From assembly GCF_023516575.1 (NCBI RefSeq), contig NZ_JAMGBE010000002.1:124001-188000 (forward strand): a stretch of 64,000 nt of DNA, given 5' to 3'. The translations under genes were made by a program, and so were the position numbers. This document shows positions 18,119-26,352 of this stretch, piece after piece. Each line of letters starts with the position of its first letter. Within the stretch, counting starts at the first letter, position 1. Below the pieces are notes generated by a model, which saw only the letters and a program-made list of their open reading frames with translations, made no database searches and was not told the DNA's origin. The DNA is from Sphingomonas hankyongi (GTDB lineage Bacteria; Pseudomonadota; Alphaproteobacteria; Sphingomonadales; Sphingomonadaceae).

Positions 18119-18973
18119 CTAACCACCAACCGGGCAATCCTGCTTCCACGGGATCGGCTTGCTCGCCAGTTCCGACACGATCAGGTTGATCGTCCTCTGG
18201 TCGGAGTTCGGAAGCGGGTTGTAGATGCCGGTCACCCGCGGCGCGACGACCGTATCCTTATCGTAGACGATCGCCTTGACCGACCCGAGCGCGAGGATCG
18301 CATTCTGGATGGTGGTCGGGTTTAGCTCGCTCGGCAGCGGCAGCGCGGTCGTGACCTGGCGACCGGTGATCCCCAGCGTCTGCAGGATCAGCGAGCCGCT
18401 GACCCGCTCCGCCTGCGCCGCGGCGGATAGGGCGCCGAGGCTGGTCAGATTGACGCTTCCCCTGAGCACGGTGACGTTGGCGGTCAGGCGCAGGCCCACG
18501 CCGACATACACCGGGATCACGAACTCGCCGGTCCCGGGCTGCGCCGCCGCCGGGGCTTCATCGTCCAGCCGGGCCAGCGCCTGCAACGGCGCTCCTTGCT
18601 CGATACCGACGCCGCTGTAGCGGAACCTGAGGTTCGCGACGTCCGCGTTGATGTAATCGAGGATCACTTGGTAGCTGTTGCCCTCGACGCCGACCTGGAC
18701 CGGGGCGACGCCGCCGCTCACCGATCCGCTGAGCTTCCGCACCGCGATGCGGACGGCATTGTCGGGAAGCACGTTGAGGATCGATCCGCGCGGGTTGCCG
18801 GGCGCGCAATTGGCGCCGTCGACCACGTGCACCGGCAACGGGTCGAGGGGCACGTAGCTGAAGCCGGAGAAGATCGCCGCCGGTGTCTGGGGTGTGTCCG
18901 GGAAGCTGCTCCCGAACGATGCGCAGCCGCCGAGGGCCGCAGTCGAAAGCATCAGAACGCATGCACGCCGCAT
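18119..18973 (-). CDS. putative outer-membrane lipoprotein, unknown function
   Basis: 284 aa. ATG 18973 has an AGAGG site 5 nt upstream and begins a lipoprotein signal with lipobox LGGC (Cys17). The mature part is all-beta looking, with no catalytic motif: PLPVHVVDGANCAPGNPRGSIL near the start and IVSELASKPIPWKQDCPVGG at the end, suggesting one disulfide. The longer open frame to 19552 is a shadow of the next gene. Confidence 0.72.
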   Translation of the reverse strand: MRRACVLMLSTAALGGCASFGSSFPDTPQTPAAIFSGFSYVPLDPLPVHVVDGANCAPGNPRGSILNVLPDNAVRIAVRKLSGSVSGGVAPVQVGVEGNSYQVILDYINADVANLRFRYSGVGIEQGAPLQALARLDDEAPAAAQPGTGEFVIPVYVGVGLRLTANVTVLRGSVNLTSLGALSAAAQAERVSGSLILQTLGITGRQVTTALPLPSELNPTTIQNAILALGSVKAIVYDKDTVVAPRVTGIYNPLPNSDQRTINLIVSELASKPIPWKQDCPVGG

Positions 18974-19095
18974 CACTGCCTCTTTTCCAGAGAGCGATTC
19001 GGCGCCGCGACTATACGTGGATTTGATCGGTTGAGAACTGGTCCGGCGGGCTGCACCGACTTCACCGGCCAGCCTGAGAAATCGGCGGAGGTCCG

Positions 19096-19668
19096 CTAGC
19101 TGCCGGTCAAAACGCTTTCGATCGGGTCGAGCAGGTCGATCGCGACGAGGACGGCAAGCGCGCCGATCGCCACGTTCCGCCTTCTGGTCACGATCGCCGC
19201 GATCCCGGCCGCGAAGAGCAAAGCGAGGAAGATCCAGCCCCACCATTCGATATAGCTCCACGAGGCCCAGCCCATCGTCGCGGGGCGCAGCCCGAACGCC
19301 AGGGCATTGGCCGCGAGTACCGCGCCAATCGCCTTCCCTTTCTCCTGCGCGAAATAATCGTCGAGGTCGGTTTGTCCCTCGAGGTCGTCGGGAAAGACGA
19401 GCGCCGCCGCGAAATAGCAGAAGGCGGTGACGAGGAATCCGCCGAACAACACAGCCGACTGGTCCGTCAGCGCGTTGCGCGCGCGCCAAACGACGCGCCA
19501 GAACAGCACCGTCTCGGTCGTAACCCAGGTCGCGAGCAGGCCGGTGGCCCAACCGACGCGGATTCGCGGCCGCCGCTTCACAACCCGCGCGAGCCCGCCG
19601 AGAACCTCCGCCAGCGCGAGGCTGAGCAGGATCACCAGCAGCGAGAAGACGAACTCGAAATTGCTCAT
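19096..19668 (-). CDS. multi-pass membrane protein of unknown function
   Basis: 190 aa, about six hydrophobic helices, starting FVFSLLVILLSLALAEVLGGLARVV. A conserved acidic loop (PDDLEGQTDLDDYF) separates helices 3 and 4, and aromatic residues cluster in WASWSYIEWWGW. This resembles small conserved membrane proteins in sphingomonads, none with a known role. It lies in the same orientation as the lipoprotein at 18119, 122 nt apart, and behind the regulator gene. Confidence 0.7.
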   Translation of the reverse strand: MSNFEFVFSLLVILLSLALAEVLGGLARVVKRRPRIRVGWATGLLATWVTTETVLFWRVVWRARNALTDQSAVLFGGFLVTAFCYFAAALVFPDDLEGQTDLDDYFAQEKGKAIGAVLAANALAFGLRPATMGWASWSYIEWWGWIFLALLFAAGIAAIVTRRRNVAIGALAVLVAIDLLDPIESVLTGS

Positions 19669-19767
19669 GGGAGCCCCCTCCCGACGAACGATTTACGCTG
19701 CTTCCGGTGCGGCCTCAAATATCTCCGCGTGGCGGCCGCGGATCGCGCGGCCGCCAGCCCCACATGG

Positions 19768-20565
19768 CTAGTTGATGTAGATCCCGACCACCTTCCACGC
19801 GCCATCCTCGCGGGCGAGCGAGACCGTCTCGAGCGCGTCGGCCTTGTTGGCGAAGCTTGTGCGGAACTTGACGACGCGAACGCCTGCGGGCGGGGCGGGC
19901 ACGCGGTCCTGGCCGATCGCGACGCGCGAGACGACTGCACCGAGCGGGGCCCGGACTTTTTGCCCGACCTGGGTGAACCTCTCCAGCGTGTTGAGCTTGC
20001 GGAAGGAAGCGCTCGTGGCGTTCCAGCTCTCGCGCCAGCGGCTCTCGTCCTCGAGCGCAAGCCAGTCGCGCGCGGCGCGCTCGACTTCCGTCTGGACGGC
20101 CGGGACGACTGCCGGCGCTTCGGAGTATCCGGCGTTGCCGGCGGACTGAGGGACGGCCACGAGGGCGAGGATCCCGAGAATGACAGACATGATGACTACT
20201 CCTGCGATGAGCCAGGCGACCCGGGGAGCGGCGCCCGATGCGTTCGCTTCTCCCAGGCCGGGCACAGCTCGATGTGTCATCGTTTCGAGCGCGGGCGCTT
20301 CCCCCATTCTCTTGTCCGCAAACTTTTGAGGGTTCTCGCCTTCCCGGTCGAGCAGGAGGCGCGCCGCCTCCCGGCTGCTCGAAACCTCTAGCTTGCGCCG
20401 CGCGTCGCGCAGCCGCTCGTTCACCGTGTGGACCGAGAGACCAAGATGCCGTGCCGTGGACTTTGCGTCGTGCCCGCGCACGATAAGGCGAAGCGTCTGC
20501 TTCTCCTTCTCGGTCAGTGCCTGGTAACCCGCAGACATACGCTGCACCATGTTCGCCGCTGTCAT
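19768..20565 (-). CDS. membrane-anchored LuxR-type HTH regulator with DUF4019 domain
   Basis: 265 aa in three parts. Residues 15-70 form a LuxR/GerE helix-turn-helix (LTEKEKQTLRLIVRGHDAKS, LGLSVHTVNERLRDARRKL). A TM helix follows (VAWLIAGVVIMSVILGILALVA, about 115-137). The C-terminal domain is of the DUF4019 type (ARDWLALEDESRWRESWNATS ... DGAWKVVGIYIN), which would lie in the periplasm. The layout suggests a one-component regulator that senses an envelope signal and acts on DNA from the membrane. It is divergent from the lipoprotein gene at 20743, a possible target. Confidence 0.8.
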   Translation of the reverse strand: MTAANMVQRMSAGYQALTEKEKQTLRLIVRGHDAKSTARHLGLSVHTVNERLRDARRKLEVSSSREAARLLLDREGENPQKFADKRMGEAPALETMTHRAVPGLGEANASGAAPRVAWLIAGVVIMSVILGILALVAVPQSAGNAGYSEAPAVVPAVQTEVERAARDWLALEDESRWRESWNATSASFRKLNTLERFTQVGQKVRAPLGAVVSRVAIGQDRVPAPPAGVRVVKFRTSFANKADALETVSLAREDGAWKVVGIYIN

Positions 20566-20742
20566 GTCGCTCGTCTAGGAAGCGGCGAGGACCCTCGCCA
20601 CCCCGAAAAATTTGTGGCGTCAGATGTTCTCCAAGTGCGCGGATCACCTGAAAGATCGGTGAAAGTCCCCACTCCGGCCTTAGCCGTTTCGCCTTATGAA
20701 GTGATGCGTGCCCTCCATTCGGAACCGACAGGGGAGGTTGGC

Positions 20743-21315
20743 ATGACCTTGAAGCGCACGCTCTTTCTCGCCGCCAGCGGCTCGCTCGTCCTGGCGCTCG
20801 CCGCCTGCCAGCCGCCCGACAAGAGCGCGAAAGGCAACGGCGGCGCCGGCAGCGGCATCGGCGGCGATACGGACTCCGACCCGGAATTCATGGTCACTTC
20901 GGCCGGCAAGAACGGGGCTCCGGGCTTCACCCCGCAAGGCTGGGGCTGGAAGCCGGGGAGCAAGGTCGAGATCAGCCTGTTCAACGAGCCGGACGGACAG
21001 GGCAAGCCGAACCCGAGCTGGAAGAAGATCCTCGACGAGACGGTCGAGCCTTCGACCATGTTCGGCTTCAACGACAAGGCGCCTTTCTATCCCGTGCGCC
21101 GAACCCTCTGCGGCAATCCGCCGCCGCGCCTGATCATGCTGGCGATGGCGAAGAACACCGATACCGGGAAGATCCGCATGCGCCCGCTCCCGGTCGATCT
21201 CTACTTCACCTTCCAGCCCTGCCCGCACTCGGGGGCCGCACCGCAGGCCGGGGGCCAGCCTCTGCTCCAGCCTCCGCAAGAGCAGCCGCCGCCGCAACAA
21301 CGGCGCCGGCGTTAG
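20743..21315 (+). CDS. putative lipoprotein with Pro/Gln-rich C-terminus
   Basis: 190 aa. ATG 20743 is preceded by GGGGAGG at 5 nt, a strong site, and starts a lipoprotein signal with lipobox LAAC. A Gly-rich linker (GNGGAGSGIGG) leads to a domain with VTSAGKNGAPGFTPQGWGWKPGSKVEISL, then YPVRRTLCGNPPPRLIMLAMAKN. The last 35 residues are Pro/Gln-rich. Function unknown. It is divergent from the HTH-DUF4019 regulator. Confidence 0.75.
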   Translation: MTLKRTLFLAASGSLVLALAACQPPDKSAKGNGGAGSGIGGDTDSDPEFMVTSAGKNGAPGFTPQGWGWKPGSKVEISLFNEPDGQGKPNPSWKKILDETVEPSTMFGFNDKAPFYPVRRTLCGNPPPRLIMLAMAKNTDTGKIRMRPLPVDLYFTFQPCPHSGAAPQAGGQPLLQPPQEQPPPQQRRRR

Positions 21316-21509
21316 CCCGCGACAGCCTCTTCCCCTGTCCCTAGTGTTGGGCAGACGACGCAACGCGCCCCGCCCCTGGCTCAACCCGTCGCAACACCAA
21401 GAACTTCAGCAACTTAGCTCCGTTTAGCACCCGAGCCGTCCGAACGAGGCGGAAAAGGGCGGGCGCGTTCGCGCGCCTGTTTTGTATGCGCAACCTGAGG
21501 AGACGAGTT

Positions 21510-21851
21510 ATGCGTAATATCCTGATTGCCGCGGCCAGCATCGCGGCCCTCGCTACCCCCGCTATCGCCCAGACGAACACCGGAAGCGGAAACGGCCTTG
21601 TCGCCGTCAACATCCAGAATGTCGACCTGCTGAACAACTTCCTGAACGATTCGCAGATCGCCGCGCTCAACGACGTGGGCGTGCCGATCACCGTGCAGGC
21701 GCCGATCAGCGTCGCCGCCAACGTTTGCGGGACGACCGTCAATGCGCTCGCAGCGCTTCGCAAGACCGGCGATGCCGCCTGCGACGCGAAAACCGCCAAC
21801 AGCGCGCTCGCCAACATCGTCCAGCGTCAGAAGCTGAAGCAGAACAAGTAA
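21510..21851 (+). CDS. small exported protein
   Basis: 113 aa. ATG 21510 has GAGGAG upstream and starts a signal peptide (MRNILIAAASIAALATPAIAQ); an earlier ATG at 21486 would add eight basic residues. The mature part has NVDLLNNFLNDSQIAALNDVGVP and a Cys pair (VCGTTVNAL ... ACDAKTANSALA). It ends in a basic KLKQNK tail. A strong terminator follows, so it is the last gene of its transcript. No known function. Confidence 0.75.
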   Translation: MRNILIAAASIAALATPAIAQTNTGSGNGLVAVNIQNVDLLNNFLNDSQIAALNDVGVPITVQAPISVAANVCGTTVNALAALRKTGDAACDAKTANSALANIVQRQKLKQNK

Positions 21852-21875
21852 CTTTTCGAGCGAACTGAAGCGTTT

Positions 21876-21914
21876 GGGCTCGGCCGGTTTCCCCTTCCGG
21901 CCGGGCCCTTTCTT
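21876..21914 (+). terminator. rho-independent terminator
   Basis: A 12-bp stem (GGGCTCGGCCGG / CCGGCCGGGCCC, one G-U) with a 9-nt loop is followed by TTTCTT. It lies 25 nt behind the stop of the small exported protein gene. Confidence 0.8.
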
Positions 21915-22258
21915 CACCGGCGATAGAATCGCGCGGCCTCGGCGCAGAATGTATTTTCCTACAGGCCGCCTCTTGTGCCCTAAGCTTGCGGATGACCGCG
22001 TCGCTCGTCTCCGCACCCCCCTCGCTGACGAAAGTCACATCTCAGTCAACTTCGGCGCCGCCTCTTCTCTCTGTACCGCCCGCTCACAAAGCGCGCGGCA
22101 CGGTCAACTTCGTGACCTTCCCCGCCGCCCCAAAGTCACGAAATGGAGGAAGTGGAAGGAGCCCCGTTTCGACCCGCTTCACCGTCCACTTTGATGAACC
22201 TTGATCCGCGGATACGGCTGTTGAAACCAAATTTCGCGATTGTCGTTTGAGAGGCGAA
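21915..22258. other. intergenic region without a recognisable gene
   Basis: No convincing reading frame or RNA gene is seen here. It holds an 8-bp inverted repeat, TTCGTGAC / GTCACGAA (22109-22116 and 22135-22142, 18-nt spacer), and the motif AAAGTCAC twice. It must also carry the promoter of the small gene starting at 22259; no clear -35/-10 pair was found. Confidence 0.5.
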
Positions 22259-22480
22259 ATGGCCGCATCTGCGGTCGCGAAATCAGGGTTTGTGCGCGTG
22301 GCGGGCTACAGGCTTTATGGCCTCGACGGGGTCGATAAGGTCGCGTCCGGCGAATGGTTTGACGCCGAAGATGACGAGACCGCAGTCGAGGTCGCGAACG
22401 AAATGATGGACGGCAAGGACTGCGAGCTCTGGCAGGGCCGCAGGCTTGTCGCGCGCATCAGGGGCAAGCAGCGGCCCTGA
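22259..22480 (+). CDS. small hypothetical protein, paralogue of the convergent neighbour
   Basis: 73 aa. ATG 22259 has GAGAGG 4 nt upstream. The core GYRLYGLDGVDKVASGEWFDA leads to a helix and ends CELWQGRRLVARI. The same pattern (Y-R, D-G, W-x-D-A, D-E-x-A, K-x-CELW-x-G-x-RLVA) is found in the protein encoded at 22488 on the other strand. The two genes are convergent with 7 nt between. Such small proteins are common in sphingomonads; no function is known. Confidence 0.65.
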   Translation: MAASAVAKSGFVRVAGYRLYGLDGVDKVASGEWFDAEDDETAVEVANEMMDGKDCELWQGRRLVARIRGKQRP

Positions 22481-22487
22481 CGCGCGG

Positions 22488-22685
22488 TCAGGCGGCCTGG
22501 TTCTGCTCGCCGTCGAGCTCGGCCACCAGGCGATGTCCGTCCCACAGCTCGCACTTGGTGAAGCCGAAGGACTGTGCGCGGGCGAGCGCTTCCTCGTCGG
22601 TCGCGGCGTCGATCCAGTCGGACATGACGGTGTCGCGAGCACCGTCGTAGAAACAGATTCGGTAGGTTTTGGTTGGGAGGGTCAT
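22488..22685 (-). CDS. small hypothetical protein, paralogue of the convergent neighbour
   Basis: 65 aa. ATG 22685 has GAGGAG 9 nt upstream. The sequence reads YRICFYDGARDTV, then SDWIDAATDEEALARA and KCELWDGHRLVAEL, matching the neighbour at 22259 in order and spacing. A small alpha/beta fold is likely. Function unknown. Confidence 0.65.
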   Translation of the reverse strand: MTLPTKTYRICFYDGARDTVMSDWIDAATDEEALARAQSFGFTKCELWDGHRLVAELDGEQNQAA

Positions 22686-22891
22686 ACGCAACAGCTCCTC
22701 GAAACAGCGGGAGCTCTCAATTGTCTCTCGGTCACCGCCGTGCTGAAGCCGGACGCGGTGATGACGGCTGTGTAACATAATGCGGCCGTGTGCGGGCTAA
22801 CCTGGGTTACTGGCCGGGTCGTTCGTCGGCGAGGCGAGCAGTTTGACGCGCGGGCCCTTGCGGCGATGCCGATCACTCGAAAACCGGGGCC

Positions 22892-23740
22892 ATGTCCTTG
22901 CGATTGCTCGTATTTGCCGCGCTCATTAGCGTCTCCATCAGCTCCGCCGGCTCCTCCAAGACTCTAGAGCAGGAGGCGCGCGAGGCGCAGAAGCGGCTCG
23001 ACGACATGACGGAGCGACTCATGCGCGATCCCTATGAGGCGATGGGCAATGCGACCCTCCCTTCGGGCAAGACGGTTTCGGTGAGGCGCTACCTGAACCA
23101 GATCCTCCAGGGGATCCCGGCCGAAGGGGACGTGGTCTTCCCGGCGCACATGAAGACCACCGGCGGCAGGAAGCCGCTGAAGCTCGAATGGTCGGTCGAC
23201 GTGGTCGGGAGCACCTTCCTCCCGGGCCCGGAGGTGAAGCTGGCGGACAGCGAGATGGTCTTCGCGGGGGTGGGCAGTGCGGAAAATTACGCCGGCCTCG
23301 ATGTCGCGGGGAAGACGGTGATCGTCATTACCGACGACGGCGGGCGGTCGCGCGGTGTCCGAACGAGCCGCTCGGACCTTGCGAGCCAGTGGCGGACGGC
23401 GCTCGATCGCGGCGCCGCGGCTGTGCTGTGGGTTACGAGCAACCAGCCTGCGCTGCAGTTCTGGGATTCGATGCGGGCGACATGGAGCGGCGTGAACCAG
23501 TCGCCCGAATTCCGCGACCCCCAGGGGCACCCGCTCTATCCGCTGAAGGTTGCCGGCATCCTCAGCCACAAGGGCGCGAAGAAGATCTTCGCCAATGCGG
23601 AGGTCGATTTCGATAAGTCTGTCGCCGCGGCGCTCCGGCCGGGCTTTCGCGCTTTTGCCTTGCCGATGAAGGCCTCGATGACGTTGCAGGTACGGCCCGC
23701 GGACGAATTCGATTCCAACAGCTTCAAAGTGCCGGATTGA
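22892..23740 (+). CDS. exported protein with a protease-associated (PA)-like domain, no peptidase domain
   Basis: 282 aa with a short signal peptide (LLVFAALISVSISSAGS). Residues about 95-215 resemble a PA domain as found in M28 peptidases: DSEMVFAGVGSAENYAGLDVAGKTVIVITDDGG, then a helix with ALDRGAAAVLWVT and a late VAGILSHKGAKKIF. In M28 enzymes a zinc peptidase domain with H-x-D would follow; here only about 45 residues remain, so it is a PA-only protein. Role unknown, perhaps binding. Confidence 0.65.
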   Translation: MSLRLLVFAALISVSISSAGSSKTLEQEAREAQKRLDDMTERLMRDPYEAMGNATLPSGKTVSVRRYLNQILQGIPAEGDVVFPAHMKTTGGRKPLKLEWSVDVVGSTFLPGPEVKLADSEMVFAGVGSAENYAGLDVAGKTVIVITDDGGRSRGVRTSRSDLASQWRTALDRGAAAVLWVTSNQPALQFWDSMRATWSGVNQSPEFRDPQGHPLYPLKVAGILSHKGAKKIFANAEVDFDKSVAAALRPGFRAFALPMKASMTLQVRPADEFDSNSFKVPD

Positions 23741-23743
23741 GCG

Positions 23744-24382
23744 TCAATTACCCTGCAGGTACCGTCGCGCGGACTCGTTCGGATCGACCATGGGCTTGGT
23801 CACGTCGGCGCGCGCCCGAAAGGCCTGCTCGTCCGCCTGGCGCGCAGCCTCATATTCGGCGCGGCGGCCTTCCTGGTCGAGCACGTCGACCAAATTCTGG
23901 TGCGGGTTGCCCAGCGGCATCCCGGATTCGATCCTCTTCGCTGAGTCGATCAGCATCTTCTTCATTCCGAGAGCGTAGGCGAAGTCAGGGATCTCGGCGA
24001 TCTTGCCGTTCGGACCGTCGGCCAGCGCCGAGCGCAGCACCGACTGGTCGACATCGACGTCGCCCGTCACCAGCGTCTCGGTGCCGTCATTTTGCGGGCT
24101 GAAGGTGAAATGCGCTTGGCCAGCCTCGGCCTTGTTGAGCATCAGCTTGAGGTCGATCCGCTTGCCGCTCTCGCGTTCGACCTTGACCTCATAGTCGATC
24201 TTGCCGCCGCTGCCGTAATCGGCAGTGTCGCTCGCACTACCGCTGCCTATGGCGCTCGAAAAGGCGGAATAGACCGCGTCTGGATCCTTGTGAACGACCT
24301 GCTGTGCGTCGTGGCCGAAGCCGGCAAACGCGGCGATCCCGGCCACGCCAAATCCCGCAACGCTCAAGAGGAACATCCGCAT
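23744..24382 (-). CDS. exported hypothetical protein (paralogue of the one at 25017)
   Basis: 212 aa with an N-terminal hydrophobic signal (MRMFLLSVAGFGVAGIAAFAG). The core has HKDPDAVYSAFSSAIG, HFTFSPQNDGTETLVTGDVDVD and a C-terminal MVDPNESARRYLQGN. The same blocks occur in the protein at 25017-25664, so these are diverged duplicates separated by two small genes. Function unknown; SRPBCC-like or lipid-binding roles are speculative. Confidence 0.72.
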   Translation of the reverse strand: MRMFLLSVAGFGVAGIAAFAGFGHDAQQVVHKDPDAVYSAFSSAIGSGSASDTADYGSGGKIDYEVKVERESGKRIDLKLMLNKAEAGQAHFTFSPQNDGTETLVTGDVDVDQSVLRSALADGPNGKIAEIPDFAYALGMKKMLIDSAKRIESGMPLGNPHQNLVDVLDQEGRRAEYEAARQADEQAFRARADVTKPMVDPNESARRYLQGN

Positions 24383-24449
24383 GGCAACACTCCGCCCTAC
24401 CCTTGCGGGCGAACTGCTACCGCGAAGCGCCTAAAGAGTGCTTAAGAAC

Positions 24450-24653
24450 TCAGTCGCGGGCGCGGTGCGGCAACTTGTCGAACCGCTTCTTGCCGCGCGC
24501 CTCGAAGGAGGCGCTGAGAAGCCGCTCGGACGTTTCCTCCGCCGCGTCCGGGGTCATCGCCACATCGACGTCGTCCGGGCCGCTGACCTCGACTGCATCA
24601 TTGAGCGCTCGAACCTTGCTGGGCTGGTCGTAAATCGTCGGTTTGTCGGTCAT
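24450..24653 (-). CDS. small acidic hypothetical protein
   Basis: 67 aa starting at ATG 24653 (MTDKPTIYDQPSKV); the upstream TTG is less likely. The middle is acidic (SGPDDVDVAMTPDAAEETSERLL), the end basic (KKRFDKLPHRARD). Short proteins with this pattern are frequent in sphingomonads. The ribosome site is weak. Function unknown. Confidence 0.6.
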   Translation of the reverse strand: MTDKPTIYDQPSKVRALNDAVEVSGPDDVDVAMTPDAAEETSERLLSASFEARGKKRFDKLPHRARD

Positions 24654-24719
24654 TGCATGTGCAGAAACGATGCTACGCAACAACGGTTGCGGACGTTTCA
24701 GCAGATGAACGATTAGCGC

Positions 24720-24902
24720 TTAGGCGACGCCGACGAGGTGAACGATATTGGCCGTTTCCTGCTGGCCCAGTTCCTGAAGCCGGCGATCGTAGCCTTCGGC
24801 CATCTCCAGATGCGCTTCTCGCGCCTTCGGATGAGGCGCAGACAAAGCCGCAGCGCGCTCCTCGGCCGCACGTCGAACGTAATAGACCCGATCACTCTCC
24901 AT
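24720..24902 (-). CDS. small hypothetical protein, same family as the one at 5275
   Basis: 60 aa, ATG 24902 with GGGGGTGG 5 nt upstream. The helical segment DRVYYVRRAAEERAAAL followed by AREAHLEMAEGYDRRLQEL matches the 54-aa protein at 5275-5439 in order and spacing. The C-terminus (VHLVGVA) is hydrophobic. No known function. Confidence 0.65.
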   Translation of the reverse strand: MESDRVYYVRRAAEERAAALSAPHPKAREAHLEMAEGYDRRLQELGQQETANIVHLVGVA

Positions 24903-25016
24903 AGCGCCACCCCCCGATGGCTGCGCTTGCCCGACTCGAAGCCCGAGTCGCGGCAGCAGGAGTTATCCACATAACATGAAATCGGCCGCGTAGAACTTGC
25001 GCGATGTTAAGGCCCG

Positions 25017-25664
25017 TTATTGCCCGCTCATGTACCGCTTCGCCGCGTCGTTCGGATCCATCATCGGCTGGGCGGCGGATTGCTGCCGCGTTTCTCCGTC
25101 ATGACGCCGGACCTCGGCGAGCTGCTCCGGGTCCATGCCCTCGTAGAATTCGGGCGGCGGCTCGGAGCCCGACGTCTGCCAACCCTCTCCGGGAAGATTG
25201 AGCGGCATTCCTGCCTCAATCCTTTCGGTATATTTGGCCATCGTCCGCCGCATTCCGTTGACGTAGGCAGCTTCGGGCAAATCCGCGAGCCGCTCCTGCG
25301 GCGTGCCGGTGAACGCCTTCTTCATCACGGAAGTGTCCATTGAAACGTCGGCATCAACCAACGTCGTTTTGCCGCCGTCCTTCGGCGTGAAGGTGAAATG
25401 TACTTGCGAGGCCGTTACGCCATCGAACTTGGTGACCACGTCGACTGCCTCATCCGACTTTCGCTCGACGAATGTCTGCATGCCGCCATGCCAGAGGTTG
25501 CTGTACTGGCTCGCCCCGCCCATCGCACCTTCCGAGAAAGCCTCGGCAAATGCCTTTGAGACCGTGGCCGGATCTTCCTTGACCAATTGCTGCGGGCTCT
25601 GACTCTTGCAGCCGGCAATCGCCAGCGCCGCCGCGGCGACCGCCCATACCCAACGCCCACGCAT
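25017..25664 (-). CDS. putative lipoprotein (paralogue of the protein at 23744)
   Basis: 215 aa with a lipoprotein signal, lipobox AIAGC. The mature core has KEDPATVSKAFAEAFSEG, HFTFTPKDGGKTTLVDADVSMD and ends MMDPNDAAKRYMSGQ, the same blocks as the paralogue. It differs by carrying a lipid-attachment Cys, so the pair may sit in different envelope positions. Function unknown. Confidence 0.72.
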   Translation of the reverse strand: MRGRWVWAVAAAALAIAGCKSQSPQQLVKEDPATVSKAFAEAFSEGAMGGASQYSNLWHGGMQTFVERKSDEAVDVVTKFDGVTASQVHFTFTPKDGGKTTLVDADVSMDTSVMKKAFTGTPQERLADLPEAAYVNGMRRTMAKYTERIEAGMPLNLPGEGWQTSGSEPPPEFYEGMDPEQLAEVRRHDGETRQQSAAQPMMDPNDAAKRYMSGQ

Positions 25665-25718
25665 ACGCCACTCCCCGAATTCGATCGGGAAGGCTAGTTC
25701 TGCACTCCTAAGGAGAGC

Positions 25719-26252
25719 TTAAAGGACCTGCGGCGTCGGCTGCAGGACGGCGCAGGCGATGCGCGCCCCGCTCTTGCCGCTCGGATCGGTAACATAATCA
25801 TCCGCATCCGCATGGATCACGAGCGCGGCGCCGTCCGCGTCCAACAAAGCGCCAGGCGTACCCACCGGCGCAGTGAGGCTGGCGCCGGAAAGAGTGACCG
25901 TCTCCCCGAGCACGCCGTTCGCCGCGACGTTCACATTGCGGAGATCGCCGGCATGCGGCCCCTCGGGATTGTTTAGCCCGTGCTTGTGCGCGGTCGGATT
26001 CCAGTGGGGGCCTGCGCTCGCGAAGTCCGGGGCGTCGCAGCGTCCGACGCTGTGCACGTGGAGGCCATGAACTCCGTGGGGCAATCCTTCGGCAACGATG
26101 CGGAAGGTCACGCCGCCGGTCGTCTGCCAGGCGCGGACGGTGCCGATCTGGACACCAGCTGCGTTGATCAGCGCCATCGGAGCGCCGCCCGGCGGCTCGT
26201 TCGCGACGCAGGCCGTCATCAGGATTGGAAGGAGGAAAGTCAGTTTACGCAT
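25719..26252 (-). CDS. sodC: Cu/Zn superoxide dismutase, lipoprotein
   Basis: 177 aa. Lipoprotein signal with lipobox LMTAC, then the SodC fold: GLHVHSVGRCDAPDF (Cu ligands and disulfide Cys), AGPHWNPTAHKHG, GPHAGDLRNV, VIHADADDY (later ligand and Asp), and GARIACAVL (second Cys). All metal ligands expected for bacterial SodC are seen. It removes superoxide in the periplasm, here probably anchored to a membrane. Confidence 0.93.
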   Translation of the reverse strand: MRKLTFLLPILMTACVANEPPGGAPMALINAAGVQIGTVRAWQTTGGVTFRIVAEGLPHGVHGLHVHSVGRCDAPDFASAGPHWNPTAHKHGLNNPEGPHAGDLRNVNVAANGVLGETVTLSGASLTAPVGTPGALLDADGAALVIHADADDYVTDPSGKSGARIACAVLQPTPQVL

Positions 26253-26352
26253 GCTGTCCCCTCTGTCGTCATGCTGAACGCGTTTCAGCGTCCATTCCGT
26301 AAATTTGCGCTAAGTCTCAACTATGGACCCTGAAACAAGTTCAGGGTGACGG

